This document shows positions 44,087 through 53,223 of a stretch of DNA of 64,000 bases, piece after piece. Position 1 is the stretch's first letter. The number at the start of each line of letters is the position of its first letter. The notes beneath the pieces are model-generated. The model was not told the DNA's origin, did not search any database, and saw nothing but the letters and a program-made list of their open reading frames with translations. Source of the DNA: Pseudopedobacter sp038243635 (GTDB lineage: Bacteria > Bacteroidota > Bacteroidia > Sphingobacteriales > Sphingobacteriaceae); NCBI GenBank assembly GCA_038243635.1, contig JBBSQW010000003.1, forward strand, positions 1 to 64,000, written 5' to 3'. The position numbers and the translations under genes were made by a program.

Positions 44087-46618
44087 TTAGTAACCAGTTA
44101 TTAATTCTGTGATACTACTTCTTCCTTCTTTATTAAACACCTTCATTTTTATATTTTCTTTATACGGAATCTCAGTACTGTATATCTTACTCTTAACATT
44201 AGGCTGGGTTCCATCTTCAGTGTATCTGATAGTTAAACCTGGGTAAAGGACATTTGCTTTTATTTTACTGTTTTCAACGATGTAGCCTGGGCTAGGAATT
44301 CTATAGTTGAAGCCACCTGCGTAACTATCCAGCCTTGGCAGCTCGTTCTTACCTAAATTTGTTACAAAATTTGACCATGCTATGTCAAAGAGCTGCTTCG
44401 ATTTCGCTTCGTCGGCTTCAATAGCCCATTCGGGGATGGCAGCCCAGCAACGTTCAGCAAAGCCCAGAATTTTAGGTAACAAAAGGTACTCAAACTTATC
44501 TACATCAGTTATTTTTTCACTCCATAAGGTAGCTTGCATCCCTACAATATTATCCTTAAAACCATCAGATAAACGGGTCATATTGTCAAAATGCCCTGGT
44601 GCTAAGGGTTCGCCCCTACTGTCCTCTTTTTGGTTTTTATAATAGTTTAACGGAATAAAACTGAATGGCTTATCAACATCTACATAACCTCCCCAATATT
44701 GCCCTGGTTCTTGGTAACTACTGTTATATGCAAGATCTATATAAAGATTTGTTACGTTCGTTAATACAACCTTATAACCTGCGTTAGCTAATTTATAAGC
44801 CAAATCTTCATTTCCTGATAAATTATTCCAAACGTCTAGGTGTACGTTTTTATCTGAAAAGCTAGGGTCTAACACCATTTGCGATTTTCCATTAATCGTT
44901 ACGTTATGTTCGCCTACTTCTTCCCATCCACTTAAATACAATTTTTTTTCTTTTAAGATTTTATTCAATTTGGTAAAATAGTAGCGCCAAAGTCCATCTA
45001 CAGATGTAATTTCGCCGTTTGAAAGGAGTTTGTTTACTGCCGGAGAATTCTCCCAAACACCTTTTGGTACCTCGTCTCCGCCAAAATGGATTGTCTTCAA
45101 CGGTGCGCCAGCATCTTTATACATTTCTGAGGTTTCGTCGACTATCTTTTGTATAAAATTATAAACAGAAGACATCGCGGGGTTGATCACATTATCATCC
45201 CAACCTTGCACAGAACGGTAAACAGATTGGTCGTCTAAGTCTCTTAACAAATACTCCACAGCAGCAGTTTGCTTTCCCTCTTTCATCAATCTATGATAAC
45301 GCAAATCCATAGACTTAATAGCTGCTCTAGCATGACCTGGGGATTCAAATTCTGGAATAACGCTTATATGCCGCTGATTCGCATATTTTAAAATCTCTAT
45401 AAAATCCTCCCTCGTATAATACCCACTACCAGAAGACTGGTCGACGTAAGGACCTGAACCGTAAGATGGGTAGATGCTTTTTCCCTCTTGCATATCATGA
45501 CCTCTTTTTGAGCCTAAAGTAGTAAGCTCAGGTAAGCCGGAAATGGCAATTCTCCAACCCTCATCATCTGTTAAATGAAAATGTAAAACGTTTATCTTAT
45601 ACAAAGAAAGTAAATCCAAAGTTTTCAACACCTCTTTTTTAGGCTGAAAGTTACGAGCAACATCCATCATAAAGGCTCGGTGCGGGAATCGTGGAGAATC
45701 TTTAACTTCTATGCCTTGGATGAGCACAGTTTTCTGCGCATTTCGCCACGATGCGGCCGGCATCAATATTTTCAAGGATTGAATTCCATAAAAAATACCA
45801 GCATTGGTGCCTGCGCTAATGATGATCTGGTTTTTGCGGACAGATAGCTCATACCCTTCTAATTCTGCCATCGAGGTTTTCTTCAAAATGATACTTTGAT
45901 TTTGTGCTTCTGTAGCAATAGAAGGCACAAACCCTAAAACCTTTTCAAGTTCATCGGCCAAGTAATTAGCTTCGTTTTTAAAACTAGAATCTGTTACTAT
46001 TTTTACTCTTTCATCTAAAGAAAAAACTTCTTTATTTTTTTTTAAAGATGAAGGAGTCGGAAAAATAGGCGAAAGATTATTGTTGTCAGCTGGATTTATT
46101 AATTGGTTTTGCCGATACACTTTATTAGCCAATCTCATTTCTTGTTCATTGTTTCGAACTCCTTCCACTTCAGCACCTATCAAAAACGGATGCGACGGAT
46201 TTTTATCGAAAACAATATAAAAACCATCAGGGCTATCGGTTTGTTTTTTAAAAACTCGAGTTGAAACTCTTATTTTTAAAAATTCGCCAGCCCGTAAACC
46301 TTGAAAGTTTTGTTTCGGTGACATTTTAAAATAGTCACCATTAACTTGTTCTATCTTAATTTTTAAACTGTCGTTATCTGTGTTTTTTGGATCTGCAGCA
46401 TTAAAATATATAGTCCAACCATTTGACGGTAAAAACTGCTTACCGTTATTTTTAATTCTTATTTCGGAAAGTTGCTCGCCAGTGTTTAAATCTCTCTCTT
46501 TCAACACCTTCCAAGAAAGGCTGATAGGGTAATTTTGGGATTTATTCTGGAATGCACAACCGGTAAAGGAACCAAGTATAAGTATAATAGAAATAAAACT
46601 AAAAGTTTTCATAGTCAT
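44087..46618 (-). CDS. GH20 beta-N-acetylhexosaminidase lipoprotein
   Basis: An 843-residue enzyme, last gene of the minus-strand operon. A lipoprotein signal (ILGSFTGC) is followed by a CHB_HEX carbohydrate-binding domain (about 30-170), the GH20b domain (about 190-310), and the catalytic barrel with FHLTDDEGWRI and the HFGGDE motif (about 510), whose Asp-Glu pair performs substrate-assisted catalysis. A chitobiase C-terminal domain follows (IRYTEDGTQPNVKSKIY). The domain order equals chitobiase. It releases GlcNAc from chitooligosaccharides, feeding the kinase at the head of the operon. Confidence 0.93.
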   Translation of the reverse strand: MTMKTFSFISIILILGSFTGCAFQNKSQNYPISLSWKVLKERDLNTGEQLSEIRIKNNGKQFLPSNGWTIYFNAADPKNTDNDSLKIKIEQVNGDYFKMSPKQNFQGLRAGEFLKIRVSTRVFKKQTDSPDGFYIVFDKNPSHPFLIGAEVEGVRNNEQEMRLANKVYRQNQLINPADNNNLSPIFPTPSSLKKNKEVFSLDERVKIVTDSSFKNEANYLADELEKVLGFVPSIATEAQNQSIILKKTSMAELEGYELSVRKNQIIISAGTNAGIFYGIQSLKILMPAASWRNAQKTVLIQGIEVKDSPRFPHRAFMMDVARNFQPKKEVLKTLDLLSLYKINVLHFHLTDDEGWRIAISGLPELTTLGSKRGHDMQEGKSIYPSYGSGPYVDQSSGSGYYTREDFIEILKYANQRHISVIPEFESPGHARAAIKSMDLRYHRLMKEGKQTAAVEYLLRDLDDQSVYRSVQGWDDNVINPAMSSVYNFIQKIVDETSEMYKDAGAPLKTIHFGGDEVPKGVWENSPAVNKLLSNGEITSVDGLWRYYFTKLNKILKEKKLYLSGWEEVGEHNVTINGKSQMVLDPSFSDKNVHLDVWNNLSGNEDLAYKLANAGYKVVLTNVTNLYIDLAYNSSYQEPGQYWGGYVDVDKPFSFIPLNYYKNQKEDSRGEPLAPGHFDNMTRLSDGFKDNIVGMQATLWSEKITDVDKFEYLLLPKILGFAERCWAAIPEWAIEADEAKSKQLFDIAWSNFVTNLGKNELPRLDSYAGGFNYRIPSPGYIVENSKIKANVLYPGLTIRYTEDGTQPNVKSKIYSTEIPYKENIKMKVFNKEGRSSITELITGY

Positions 46619-46666
46619 AAAAAAAAGCTAAAAAATTAAAATTGCACACACCTACTTAGTTTAAAA

Positions 46667-48166
46667 TTACAGTTTGTTAAATTTTAAACTTCTGTTACCA
46701 TTTTTACCGGAAACAACAAGAACATAAATCCCACTCACCATGCCTGGCAACGCTAAGTTTACTACATTATTGCCGGCAGAAAGGAGTAAGTTTTGATTTA
46801 AAATCAAGTTCCCTTTTAAATCAATCAGACTTAATCTAGCTTCCTCTTTGCTTTTACTGTCAATTGTAAAACTTAATTGATCCTCAGACAAACTAATGAT
46901 TTTAAATTCGCTTTTAGTGCTAAGTTCGTTTTTTACTGCAATTATTGAGGATAATGTATTCACTTCGCCATTACTATCAATTTGCTTTAGTTGATAATAA
47001 CCTACTCCAGCTGAGGGTTGAGCATCATAAAAAGAATATTTTTGAGATGTAGAAGAATTTTCTTGTCCTTTTACTTCGCCAATTTTTGCGAAATTATTTT
47101 GATCTACTGAACGGAAAACTTCGAAATGCGAACTATTTTGTTCTGAGGCAGTGGTAAAGCTTAGCTGTACACCACTACCAGAAGATTTACCTATAAACGA
47201 AGAAATTTTTACCGGTAAAACAGTTGCAGGAACATATTGCATAGAATAATTTCCTACAGTTGCTACGGAAGAATTTGCAGTTGGCGCATTATTCTCGGTT
47301 AAAACTACACCAAAACTATTTACAGCCAAGCCTTGAGCAATTTCTCCAGACGAGGGGAAATCAAAGTTATCTACCGAATTTACAACAAATTTTTGCTGCG
47401 CACCATTAACCCACCATTGGTAAGTTCTTGGCAAAACAGTGTAAGTAATACCACCCCTCACATAAGTTTGATTGTTAGTGAAATTATTGCAATAAAATTC
47501 AAGATTTTGAACGCTACCTTTCTCGAAATAAGAAGGAGTATTTGCATTCTGAAAAGTAGGCGGAGTACCCACCCCGTCTGGGCCAGTTCTTGCAGTACGG
47601 AATGATACAGCAGGATAATTACCACCAAAAATATCTAACCTTATTGCACCAAACAAGGTGTGATCAGCTGGGTCGTAATATTGAGAAACTGGGGTGGCGT
47701 TACTAAAAACATTGGCTCCATCCGTATCCGCACTTCCAGTATTTCCAAAAATAAAGTTGACCACACCGTTTGCTGTGCCTACTGGGATGGCATAAGACAT
47801 AAATATACTGGTTACAGCTGTTGCTGAAGGTACTTTATACACCGAAAATTTAGTCGGAGCAGCTAAATCAGATGATGAAGTTAGCGCCAGCTTTGAGGTA
47901 GCATCATTAGCTGTCAAGGTTGCTTGGGCACCTGCACCTATAGTTACTTTTGCAATGCCAATAGATGGAAAAGGCAAAAGCCCTGCAGGTTTTCCACTTT
48001 CTGAAATACTTGAACCAGTAGCAAGGGTACTTGCGCCATTACCAGGATTGTTTGTACTACGTTCAAAGCTATATACAAACGGCGCAGCTTCACCCGTCCA
48101 CATGCCTTGCGCATTTATACTCATTGTAATAGCACACAGAAATAACGAAAATAGTAGTTTTTTCAT
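46667..48166 (-). CDS. Secreted protein of unrecognised family with type IX sorting domain
   Basis: A 499-residue secreted protein with a signal peptide (MKKLLFSLFLCAITMSINAQ). The first 300 or so residues are not a family I recognise. They share order and motifs with the next gene upstream in the operon: a start of 'Q-x-x-W-x-G-E', an 'EFYCNN..NQTYVR' block and 'RTYQWWVNG'. After about 315 comes a fibronectin-like module (SSFIGKSSGSGVQLSF), and from about 425 a type IX secretion C-terminal domain (LIDLKGNLILNQ, ending SGIYVLVV). Probably a cell-surface glycan-binding or degrading protein of the GlcNAc locus. A catalytic role cannot be read. Confidence 0.75.
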   Translation of the reverse strand: MKKLLFSLFLCAITMSINAQGMWTGEAAPFVYSFERSTNNPGNGASTLATGSSISESGKPAGLLPFPSIGIAKVTIGAGAQATLTANDATSKLALTSSSDLAAPTKFSVYKVPSATAVTSIFMSYAIPVGTANGVVNFIFGNTGSADTDGANVFSNATPVSQYYDPADHTLFGAIRLDIFGGNYPAVSFRTARTGPDGVGTPPTFQNANTPSYFEKGSVQNLEFYCNNFTNNQTYVRGGITYTVLPRTYQWWVNGAQQKFVVNSVDNFDFPSSGEIAQGLAVNSFGVVLTENNAPTANSSVATVGNYSMQYVPATVLPVKISSFIGKSSGSGVQLSFTTASEQNSSHFEVFRSVDQNNFAKIGEVKGQENSSTSQKYSFYDAQPSAGVGYYQLKQIDSNGEVNTLSSIIAVKNELSTKSEFKIISLSEDQLSFTIDSKSKEEARLSLIDLKGNLILNQNLLLSAGNNVVNLALPGMVSGIYVLVVSGKNGNRSLKFNKL

Positions 48167-48186
48167 AATTTTATTTATTAAAGGGT

Positions 48187-49146
48187 TTATTTAATATAAT
48201 GGGATGAAACGTTACTGATATCAATTTCTAAACTGTTAGGACTTGGGTTACTATTGCCGGACGTATTTATGGAAATGCTGTTGATTGAACTATCTACCTC
48301 TGTTTCATTAGAGGATGGAAAACTGTAATTCCCCTTTTCAATTTCTACCCTTTGCCCATTTACCCACCAATTATAAGTTTGTGGCTCAACGTTATAAGCC
48401 TTGTCGTCACGTACGTATGCTTGGTTAATGGTAGAGTTATTACAATAAAGTTCAACATTATGAGATTTGCCCTTTATAAAAGGGGTTGGTGCTTTTAGTT
48501 CCACAAACTGTGGGGCTTCATTGTCTGCTTTTCCCATTCGTTGCTTGCGGTAATTATAGGCTATCGAAAAACCATCATAGATATCTAACTTAATTGCGCC
48601 AAAAAGGTTGGGATTGTCCCACCAGATTGACATTTGCTTAGCATCGTTAAAAGTATTTGAGTTATCCGCAGCATTTGCGGGGGAATTTCCAAACGGGATT
48701 ACTATCATGCCATCTTTGGCGAATGCATTGATATCCAACGTAAAGAAGAAACTGCTTACTGCGGATGATTCAATGCCATAAAGAGAGAATTTACTAACGG
48801 CGCCCAAAGTCGTTTGAGTTGGATTAGAGGAAGAAGCGATAGCTCTTAATTTAATATTATCCTCCTTTCCTAAATAGCCAAACCAAGCGCCAGTATTGGG
48901 CTCAATTGATACTTTAGCAAAACCTGAAGAAGGTTGAGGCAAAAAACCTTCTTTACCTGTAGAAGATACGGACTGCATAAGCGTTGATGCACTTTTAAAT
49001 TTGCTTTTTTTATTAATAGACGCACTCTCTTTAAAATTGTATATAAATGCTCTACTGCTTTCGCCGTTCCATTTTCCCTGCGCAAACCCAACAGTTGCAA
49101 ACGCCACCAAAATCAAAAAAGTTGTAAATGTTTTTTTATTCATCAA
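48187..49146 (-). CDS. Secreted paralogue of the preceding unrecognised protein, without sorting domain
   Basis: A 319-residue secreted protein (signal MNKKTFTTFLILVAFATVGFAQ, starting at the second Met). It matches the N-terminal 300 residues of the 46667-48166 product: GKWNGESSRAFIYNF, a 'FGAIKLDIYDG' block, 'VELYCNNSTINQAYVR' and 'TYNWWVNGQ'. It lacks the fibronectin-like and type IX modules, so it probably stays periplasmic or uses another route. Tandem duplication within the GlcNAc operon is clear; the function is unknown. Confidence 0.72.
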   Translation of the reverse strand: MMNKKTFTTFLILVAFATVGFAQGKWNGESSRAFIYNFKESASINKKSKFKSASTLMQSVSSTGKEGFLPQPSSGFAKVSIEPNTGAWFGYLGKEDNIKLRAIASSSNPTQTTLGAVSKFSLYGIESSAVSSFFFTLDINAFAKDGMIVIPFGNSPANAADNSNTFNDAKQMSIWWDNPNLFGAIKLDIYDGFSIAYNYRKQRMGKADNEAPQFVELKAPTPFIKGKSHNVELYCNNSTINQAYVRDDKAYNVEPQTYNWWVNGQRVEIEKGNYSFPSSNETEVDSSINSISINTSGNSNPSPNSLEIDISNVSSHYIK

Positions 49147-49180
49147 ATAAATTTTTAGAACATTTTTTTTAAAAGATTAC

Positions 49181-50011
49181 TTATAATGACTTGAATTTGA
49201 ATTCTTTAATAATAATTTCGACAGTTTTTGAATCCGATGGCGCAGTACCCTCAAAAAGCCATAAATTAATATACACAGGCATTGCCAAAGAACTCACTGG
49301 AACTTCTTTTTTAGTAAACGTTTTTGAAGCGAACAGACCAGTATCATCATCATGGAAGCCTTCTAAGCTCTTAAGAGTCACCTCGTTTTTTGTTCTTTTG
49401 AAACGCTGTGTACTTTTATCGTTATTAAGCGGAACTAACTTTGTATAACTCTTTGACTTAGCTGCTGTTTGTCCGGTCTCTGGATATATGGTGTAATTTA
49501 GATTTGGCCAATCATTATTTCCCCATCTTGCGAACTCTATATCCATTTCATCAAAAAGGTTATTACCAGAATAGTTAAAAAGACCCAGTACTACGTTTCT
49601 ATCTAAAGCGCTAATTGCTCCCTCTACTTTCCACTGATAGGTACCATAACCAAATTTCTGAGTAGTATAAACTTCGGCACATTCCCACTTTCCCGAACTT
49701 TCTTTTTTTCTGATTGTGAGATGCAACCAGCCATTTTCATCTACCCAAACGTTTTTTCCACTCCAATAATTGGGACCCGGCCCAACTGTGCCATCTGGTT
49801 TCTTTACGTTCCAAGTGTATCCAGAAAAGGTAATTTGATCTAATAACTCTCCATATTGTGGTTTCGGTTTTTCTTCCATAGATGGTGCTATCGTTTGTTT
49901 TGAACAGGAACTACAAATAAGAATTGAAATTAAAACTGGGAGGCTAGCTAACAGTTTTTTCTTATCTGTAATATTTAGAATGCGGTAAATAAATAAAAAA
50001 ACTAAATGCAT
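49181..50011 (-). CDS. GH16-family endo-glycanase lipoprotein (copy 1)
   Basis: A 276-residue predicted lipoprotein (lipobox region LICSSC, Cys at about 36). The jelly-roll core has NYWSGKNVWVDENGWLHLTI, FGYGTYQWKVEG and the catalytic ExDxE motif DEMDIEFARWG (E155, D157, E159), all retained. The ExDxE spacing, without the extra residue of ExDxxE, is found in lichenase- and CRH-like GH16 groups. The GH16 copy upstream is clearly paralogous. In a chitin-type locus it may attack beta-glucan or a mixed chitin-glucan, but this is inferred. Confidence 0.85.
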   Translation of the reverse strand: MHLVFLFIYRILNITDKKKLLASLPVLISILICSSCSKQTIAPSMEEKPKPQYGELLDQITFSGYTWNVKKPDGTVGPGPNYWSGKNVWVDENGWLHLTIRKKESSGKWECAEVYTTQKFGYGTYQWKVEGAISALDRNVVLGLFNYSGNNLFDEMDIEFARWGNNDWPNLNYTIYPETGQTAAKSKSYTKLVPLNNDKSTQRFKRTKNEVTLKSLEGFHDDDTGLFASKTFTKKEVPVSSLAMPVYINLWLFEGTAPSDSKTVEIIIKEFKFKSL

Positions 50012-50032
50012 ATTTTTAAAAATAAGTGAATT

Positions 50033-50827
50033 TTAGAGGGCTGTAAATTTAAACTCGTGAATTACAACTTCCACAGGTTGATTATCAGATGGTGCAGTAC
50101 CCTCAAACAACCACAAATTCATTAAAATCGGCATTGATAAGGTACTTATTGAAGTCGCAGGAGTGCTGAACGTTTTAGTTTCAAACATGTTTGAATTGCC
50201 GTCCTGAAATCCGTAAAAACTTTTAAGAACAACTTGACTTGCAGTTCTTTTAAACCTGTGGGTAGTGTAAGTACCACCAGGAGTAGTTATAGATTTACTA
50301 TAGGAAGCTGGAGCAGGATTAGGATGACCAGTAGCAGGAAAAATAGTGTAATTTAAATTTGGCCAAGCATCGTTACCCCATCTTGCAAACTCAATGTCCA
50401 TCTCATCATGACCATCATTGCCAGAGTAATTGAACATGCCGAAGACAATATTTTTATCAAAAGAACCTAATGTTCCATCGACTTTCCATTGGTAAGTACC
50501 GTAGCCAAAATTAGTCGCAGAAGACACTTCTGCACATTCCCAAAGATTTGTAACAGGGTTTTTAGTTATTTTTAAATGTAACCAGCCGTTACCGTCAACC
50601 CATACGTTGTCACTAGTCCAGTAATTTGGCCCTGGCCCTTGCGTGGCAGTTGGATTTTTAACATTCCACGTGTATCCGCTAAAAGAGATAGTGGTGGGAG
50701 CAGTGCCGTTGTTAACCTTTAATTTTTTAGGTGCTTGCTCGATTTTGGGCATCACTTTGTCAATGGACTCCGTTTTACAAGCAGTAATGCTTGCACAAGC
50801 AAATATCAATACAAATAATTTTTTCAT
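50033..50827 (-). CDS. GH16-family endo-glycanase lipoprotein (copy 2)
   Basis: A 264-residue lipoprotein (MKKLFVLIFACASITACK, Cys at 17). Its ExDxE motif is intact (E142, D144, E146 in DEMDIEFARWG) and the surrounding strands match copy 1 closely (NYWTSDNVWVDGNGWLHL). Both copies keep the catalytic glutamates, so divergence may be in substrate subsite or localisation. It is 16 bases downstream of the GH18-like gene in the operon. Confidence 0.86.
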   Translation of the reverse strand: MKKLFVLIFACASITACKTESIDKVMPKIEQAPKKLKVNNGTAPTTISFSGYTWNVKNPTATQGPGPNYWTSDNVWVDGNGWLHLKITKNPVTNLWECAEVSSATNFGYGTYQWKVDGTLGSFDKNIVFGMFNYSGNDGHDEMDIEFARWGNDAWPNLNYTIFPATGHPNPAPASYSKSITTPGGTYTTHRFKRTASQVVLKSFYGFQDGNSNMFETKTFSTPATSISTLSMPILMNLWLFEGTAPSDNQPVEVVIHEFKFTAL

Positions 50828-50843
50828 GATTTTGTTTTTTAGG

Positions 50844-52193
50844 TTATCTCAAAATTGAGTCAATTACGTTTATCAAAGAATTTGGACCCGTTACGTCATA
50901 ATCTTCCGCCCATATATAAGCTCCTTTAAAACCATTGCTCTTTATATAATTTGCCTTTTGAGTAACTAAGGGAATGCCGTTATAATACACTCCTTCATCA
51001 ATTTTATCCGTGTATTCCTTTTGTGGCGCTGTAGCATCTTTGGCTACAATATCTTTATAAGGGATATAGTCATAAGATCCCCAACTTAAGTTGTTGCCAT
51101 TTGCATCAATAGCTTTGTACCGAAGGCCAAATGCAGGCACACCTAAAACTATTTTATTGGCTGGATATCCTTTTGTATTTTTCCATAAATTGGCAGCATC
51201 TACCATGAAACTAAAAGGTGATGCTTGACCCCTTGACGCACCTGGGCCAACGGTTGCACCATTTTCAAATGCATGCACATTTATCCATGTTGCAGCAGAA
51301 AGATCCAAATATTCCCAATGCAAATAATTTGTAGTAACGGTAACCGTAACAATACTACCCGCAGGCAGGGCAGCCTTTAACTCATTTAAAAATGGAGCGA
51401 CAGATCTCGCCATCTCTGCAGATACATCGTAGGAATCATTTCCTAAATCGGTCATCATAATATCTACTCCATCTAATTTTCTGTTAGTTACATAATCATT
51501 AATAGAGGTAACTAAAGCAGCTCTTTTTACCGGATTGTTGATGGAAAGACCAAAATCAGTACTATTATAAAGTGACCAGCCATCAATACCAGATAGCCTG
51601 CCACTCACTCCAAGAATTACCGGAACGCCGTTAATATGTCCGCGAGCAACCAGTTCATCAATAGTTTGATTAAAGTTGCCATTAGAAAAATCTATAGAGG
51701 TAGGCGAAATTACTCTTGCGCCATTAAACGCAACATGTGATACTTTGCTAAAATCTATATTTGCAGCCTTTCCGTTTTCAGAAAGATAAGCCATTGTTAC
51801 ATGGCTGTAAGCTTTTGGAGTGTAAGTTGCTGGGCTCACTAAAACTTTAGATATACGAGTAGATGTTTGCCCGTTGTAAGTAGCTTCCAGCTTTAGCTCA
51901 TATTCTCCACCTTGTGTTGGTGTAAAAGTAAAGGCTGTATCTGTAGACACCTCTTGACCATCAACAGACCATTTAATAGTCGATTTCTCTATAGGTTTAG
52001 GCGAAAACGTTAGTCCGTTATAAACTGCTGATTGCCCTTGGTTGATAATTCTTGAAGGAGAAGTAAACACCCCTTGGTTGTCAAATATGCGAGGATGAAA
52101 GTTGTTATCAACTTGCATATCTTCTCCTTTTTCACACCCTCCCATCACACCTATTGTAATTATTGCAAATAGTAAGTAGGTTAACTTTTTCAT
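50844..52193 (-). CDS. GH18-fold lipoprotein with degenerate active site, likely surface glycan-binding protein
   Basis: A 449-residue lipoprotein (signal ending VMGGC, Cys at 20). Residues about 45-122 form an Ig/PKD-like domain (FTFTPTQGGEYELKLEA). From about 128 a GH18 TIM barrel follows (MAYLSENGKAANIDFSKVSHV, VPVILGVSG, ILGVPAFGLRY-like). The catalytic DxxDxDxE motif reads D241-GV-D244-I-M246-M-T248: the last Asp is Met and the essential proton-donor Glu is Thr. Hydrolysis is therefore unlikely. In GlcNAc loci a GH18 fold without catalysis can serve as a surface glycan-binding protein, in the position expected for SusE. It sits next to an intact GH18 gene. Confidence 0.85.
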   Translation of the reverse strand: MKKLTYLLFAIITIGVMGGCEKGEDMQVDNNFHPRIFDNQGVFTSPSRIINQGQSAVYNGLTFSPKPIEKSTIKWSVDGQEVSTDTAFTFTPTQGGEYELKLEATYNGQTSTRISKVLVSPATYTPKAYSHVTMAYLSENGKAANIDFSKVSHVAFNGARVISPTSIDFSNGNFNQTIDELVARGHINGVPVILGVSGRLSGIDGWSLYNSTDFGLSINNPVKRAALVTSINDYVTNRKLDGVDIMMTDLGNDSYDVSAEMARSVAPFLNELKAALPAGSIVTVTVTTNYLHWEYLDLSAATWINVHAFENGATVGPGASRGQASPFSFMVDAANLWKNTKGYPANKIVLGVPAFGLRYKAIDANGNNLSWGSYDYIPYKDIVAKDATAPQKEYTDKIDEGVYYNGIPLVTQKANYIKSNGFKGAYIWAEDYDVTGPNSLINVIDSILR

Positions 52194-52219
52194 AATTTCA
52201 GTTTTATAAAATAAATAAC

Positions 52220-53212
52220 TTATTGTTTAGTTTGGTTAATTACTGAAAGCAAAGAATACTCTCCTCCGGCATCGCCAAATAATTGCCAGATCATCACACC
52301 ACCGGCATTTTTAGTCAATGCAAAATTTACTTTCTTTTTAATAGTCGGTATACCGTTATAATAAATAGTTCCTTTGTTAGGCACAACAACGCTATCAGTT
52401 TGCGACGAGCCCGCATAAGTGCTAACAATGTCTGTATAGTTTAAACTTTCTTGAATATTTGCACCAAAACCATATCCGTAAAACGGAAGACCTAAAACCA
52501 GCCTACCTGCAGCAACAGAACGTGTAATATTCCAATAATTGAAATCTTCCACGGCAGATTGGTAAGTAGAATGAGGGCCGGGATTTGATTTATTCCAAGG
52601 GCCCGTATGGTCATAAGCCATAATGCTGATAAAGTCAAACTTTGACAGTGCTTTGTTTGAAATATCCTCGCCGTTCCAAGTGGCTACAGCTGCCGTCAAC
52701 AGTTTCTTTTTAGGTTCTAGTAGGTTAGAAAGCTTAGTTATAAAAGCTTCGTAGTTGGCGTCAATAAAGTCACCTTCCAAATCCACATCAATCCCGTCAA
52801 AATTATACTTATCAGCAAACTCAACCATGTTCTTAATCAATAAGTCATTGTTTTCTGGCTTTACCAAATTTTTAAGGTAAACTGGTGGGTTACCACCGGC
52901 AAAAGAAAAAAGAACTTTAACTTTATTTTGCTGTGCTCTTTTAATTGCACCAATTAAACCTACAGGCGCTGTAAAAGCGCCGTGTATATCTGGATTAATA
53001 AATGCAATGTTTAAGTGAGTGATCTTATCAAAATCAAGTTTGGCAGATTCCAAGTCTAAATTGCCGTCGCTAAACATATAACCTACAACTTTAAAAGTAT
53101 TTTCTGAATTGTTTTCTTGATGGGAAAGCGCCTCTTTCCTAGGCTTTCCGCAACTGATTAATGCAAAGAGTAACAATAAAGAAACAAGTTTTTCTATTTT
53201 AATTATTTTCAT
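52220..53212 (-). CDS. GH18 chitinase/endo-N-acetylglucosaminidase lipoprotein
   Basis: A 330-residue lipoprotein (LLLLFALISC, Cys at 21). The catalytic motif DGIDVDLE is complete (D139, D142, D144, E146), with the substrate-binding YDHTGPW and LPFYGYGF strands downstream. GH18 enzymes use the N-acetyl group of GlcNAc for catalysis; this one could be a chitinase or an endo-beta-N-acetylglucosaminidase. It is immediately downstream of susD (11 bases). Confidence 0.9.
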   Translation of the reverse strand: MKIIKIEKLVSLLLLFALISCGKPRKEALSHQENNSENTFKVVGYMFSDGNLDLESAKLDFDKITHLNIAFINPDIHGAFTAPVGLIGAIKRAQQNKVKVLFSFAGGNPPVYLKNLVKPENNDLLIKNMVEFADKYNFDGIDVDLEGDFIDANYEAFITKLSNLLEPKKKLLTAAVATWNGEDISNKALSKFDFISIMAYDHTGPWNKSNPGPHSTYQSAVEDFNYWNITRSVAAGRLVLGLPFYGYGFGANIQESLNYTDIVSTYAGSSQTDSVVVPNKGTIYYNGIPTIKKKVNFALTKNAGGVMIWQLFGDAGGEYSLLSVINQTKQ

Positions 53213-53223
53213 ATCCTCCAGTT

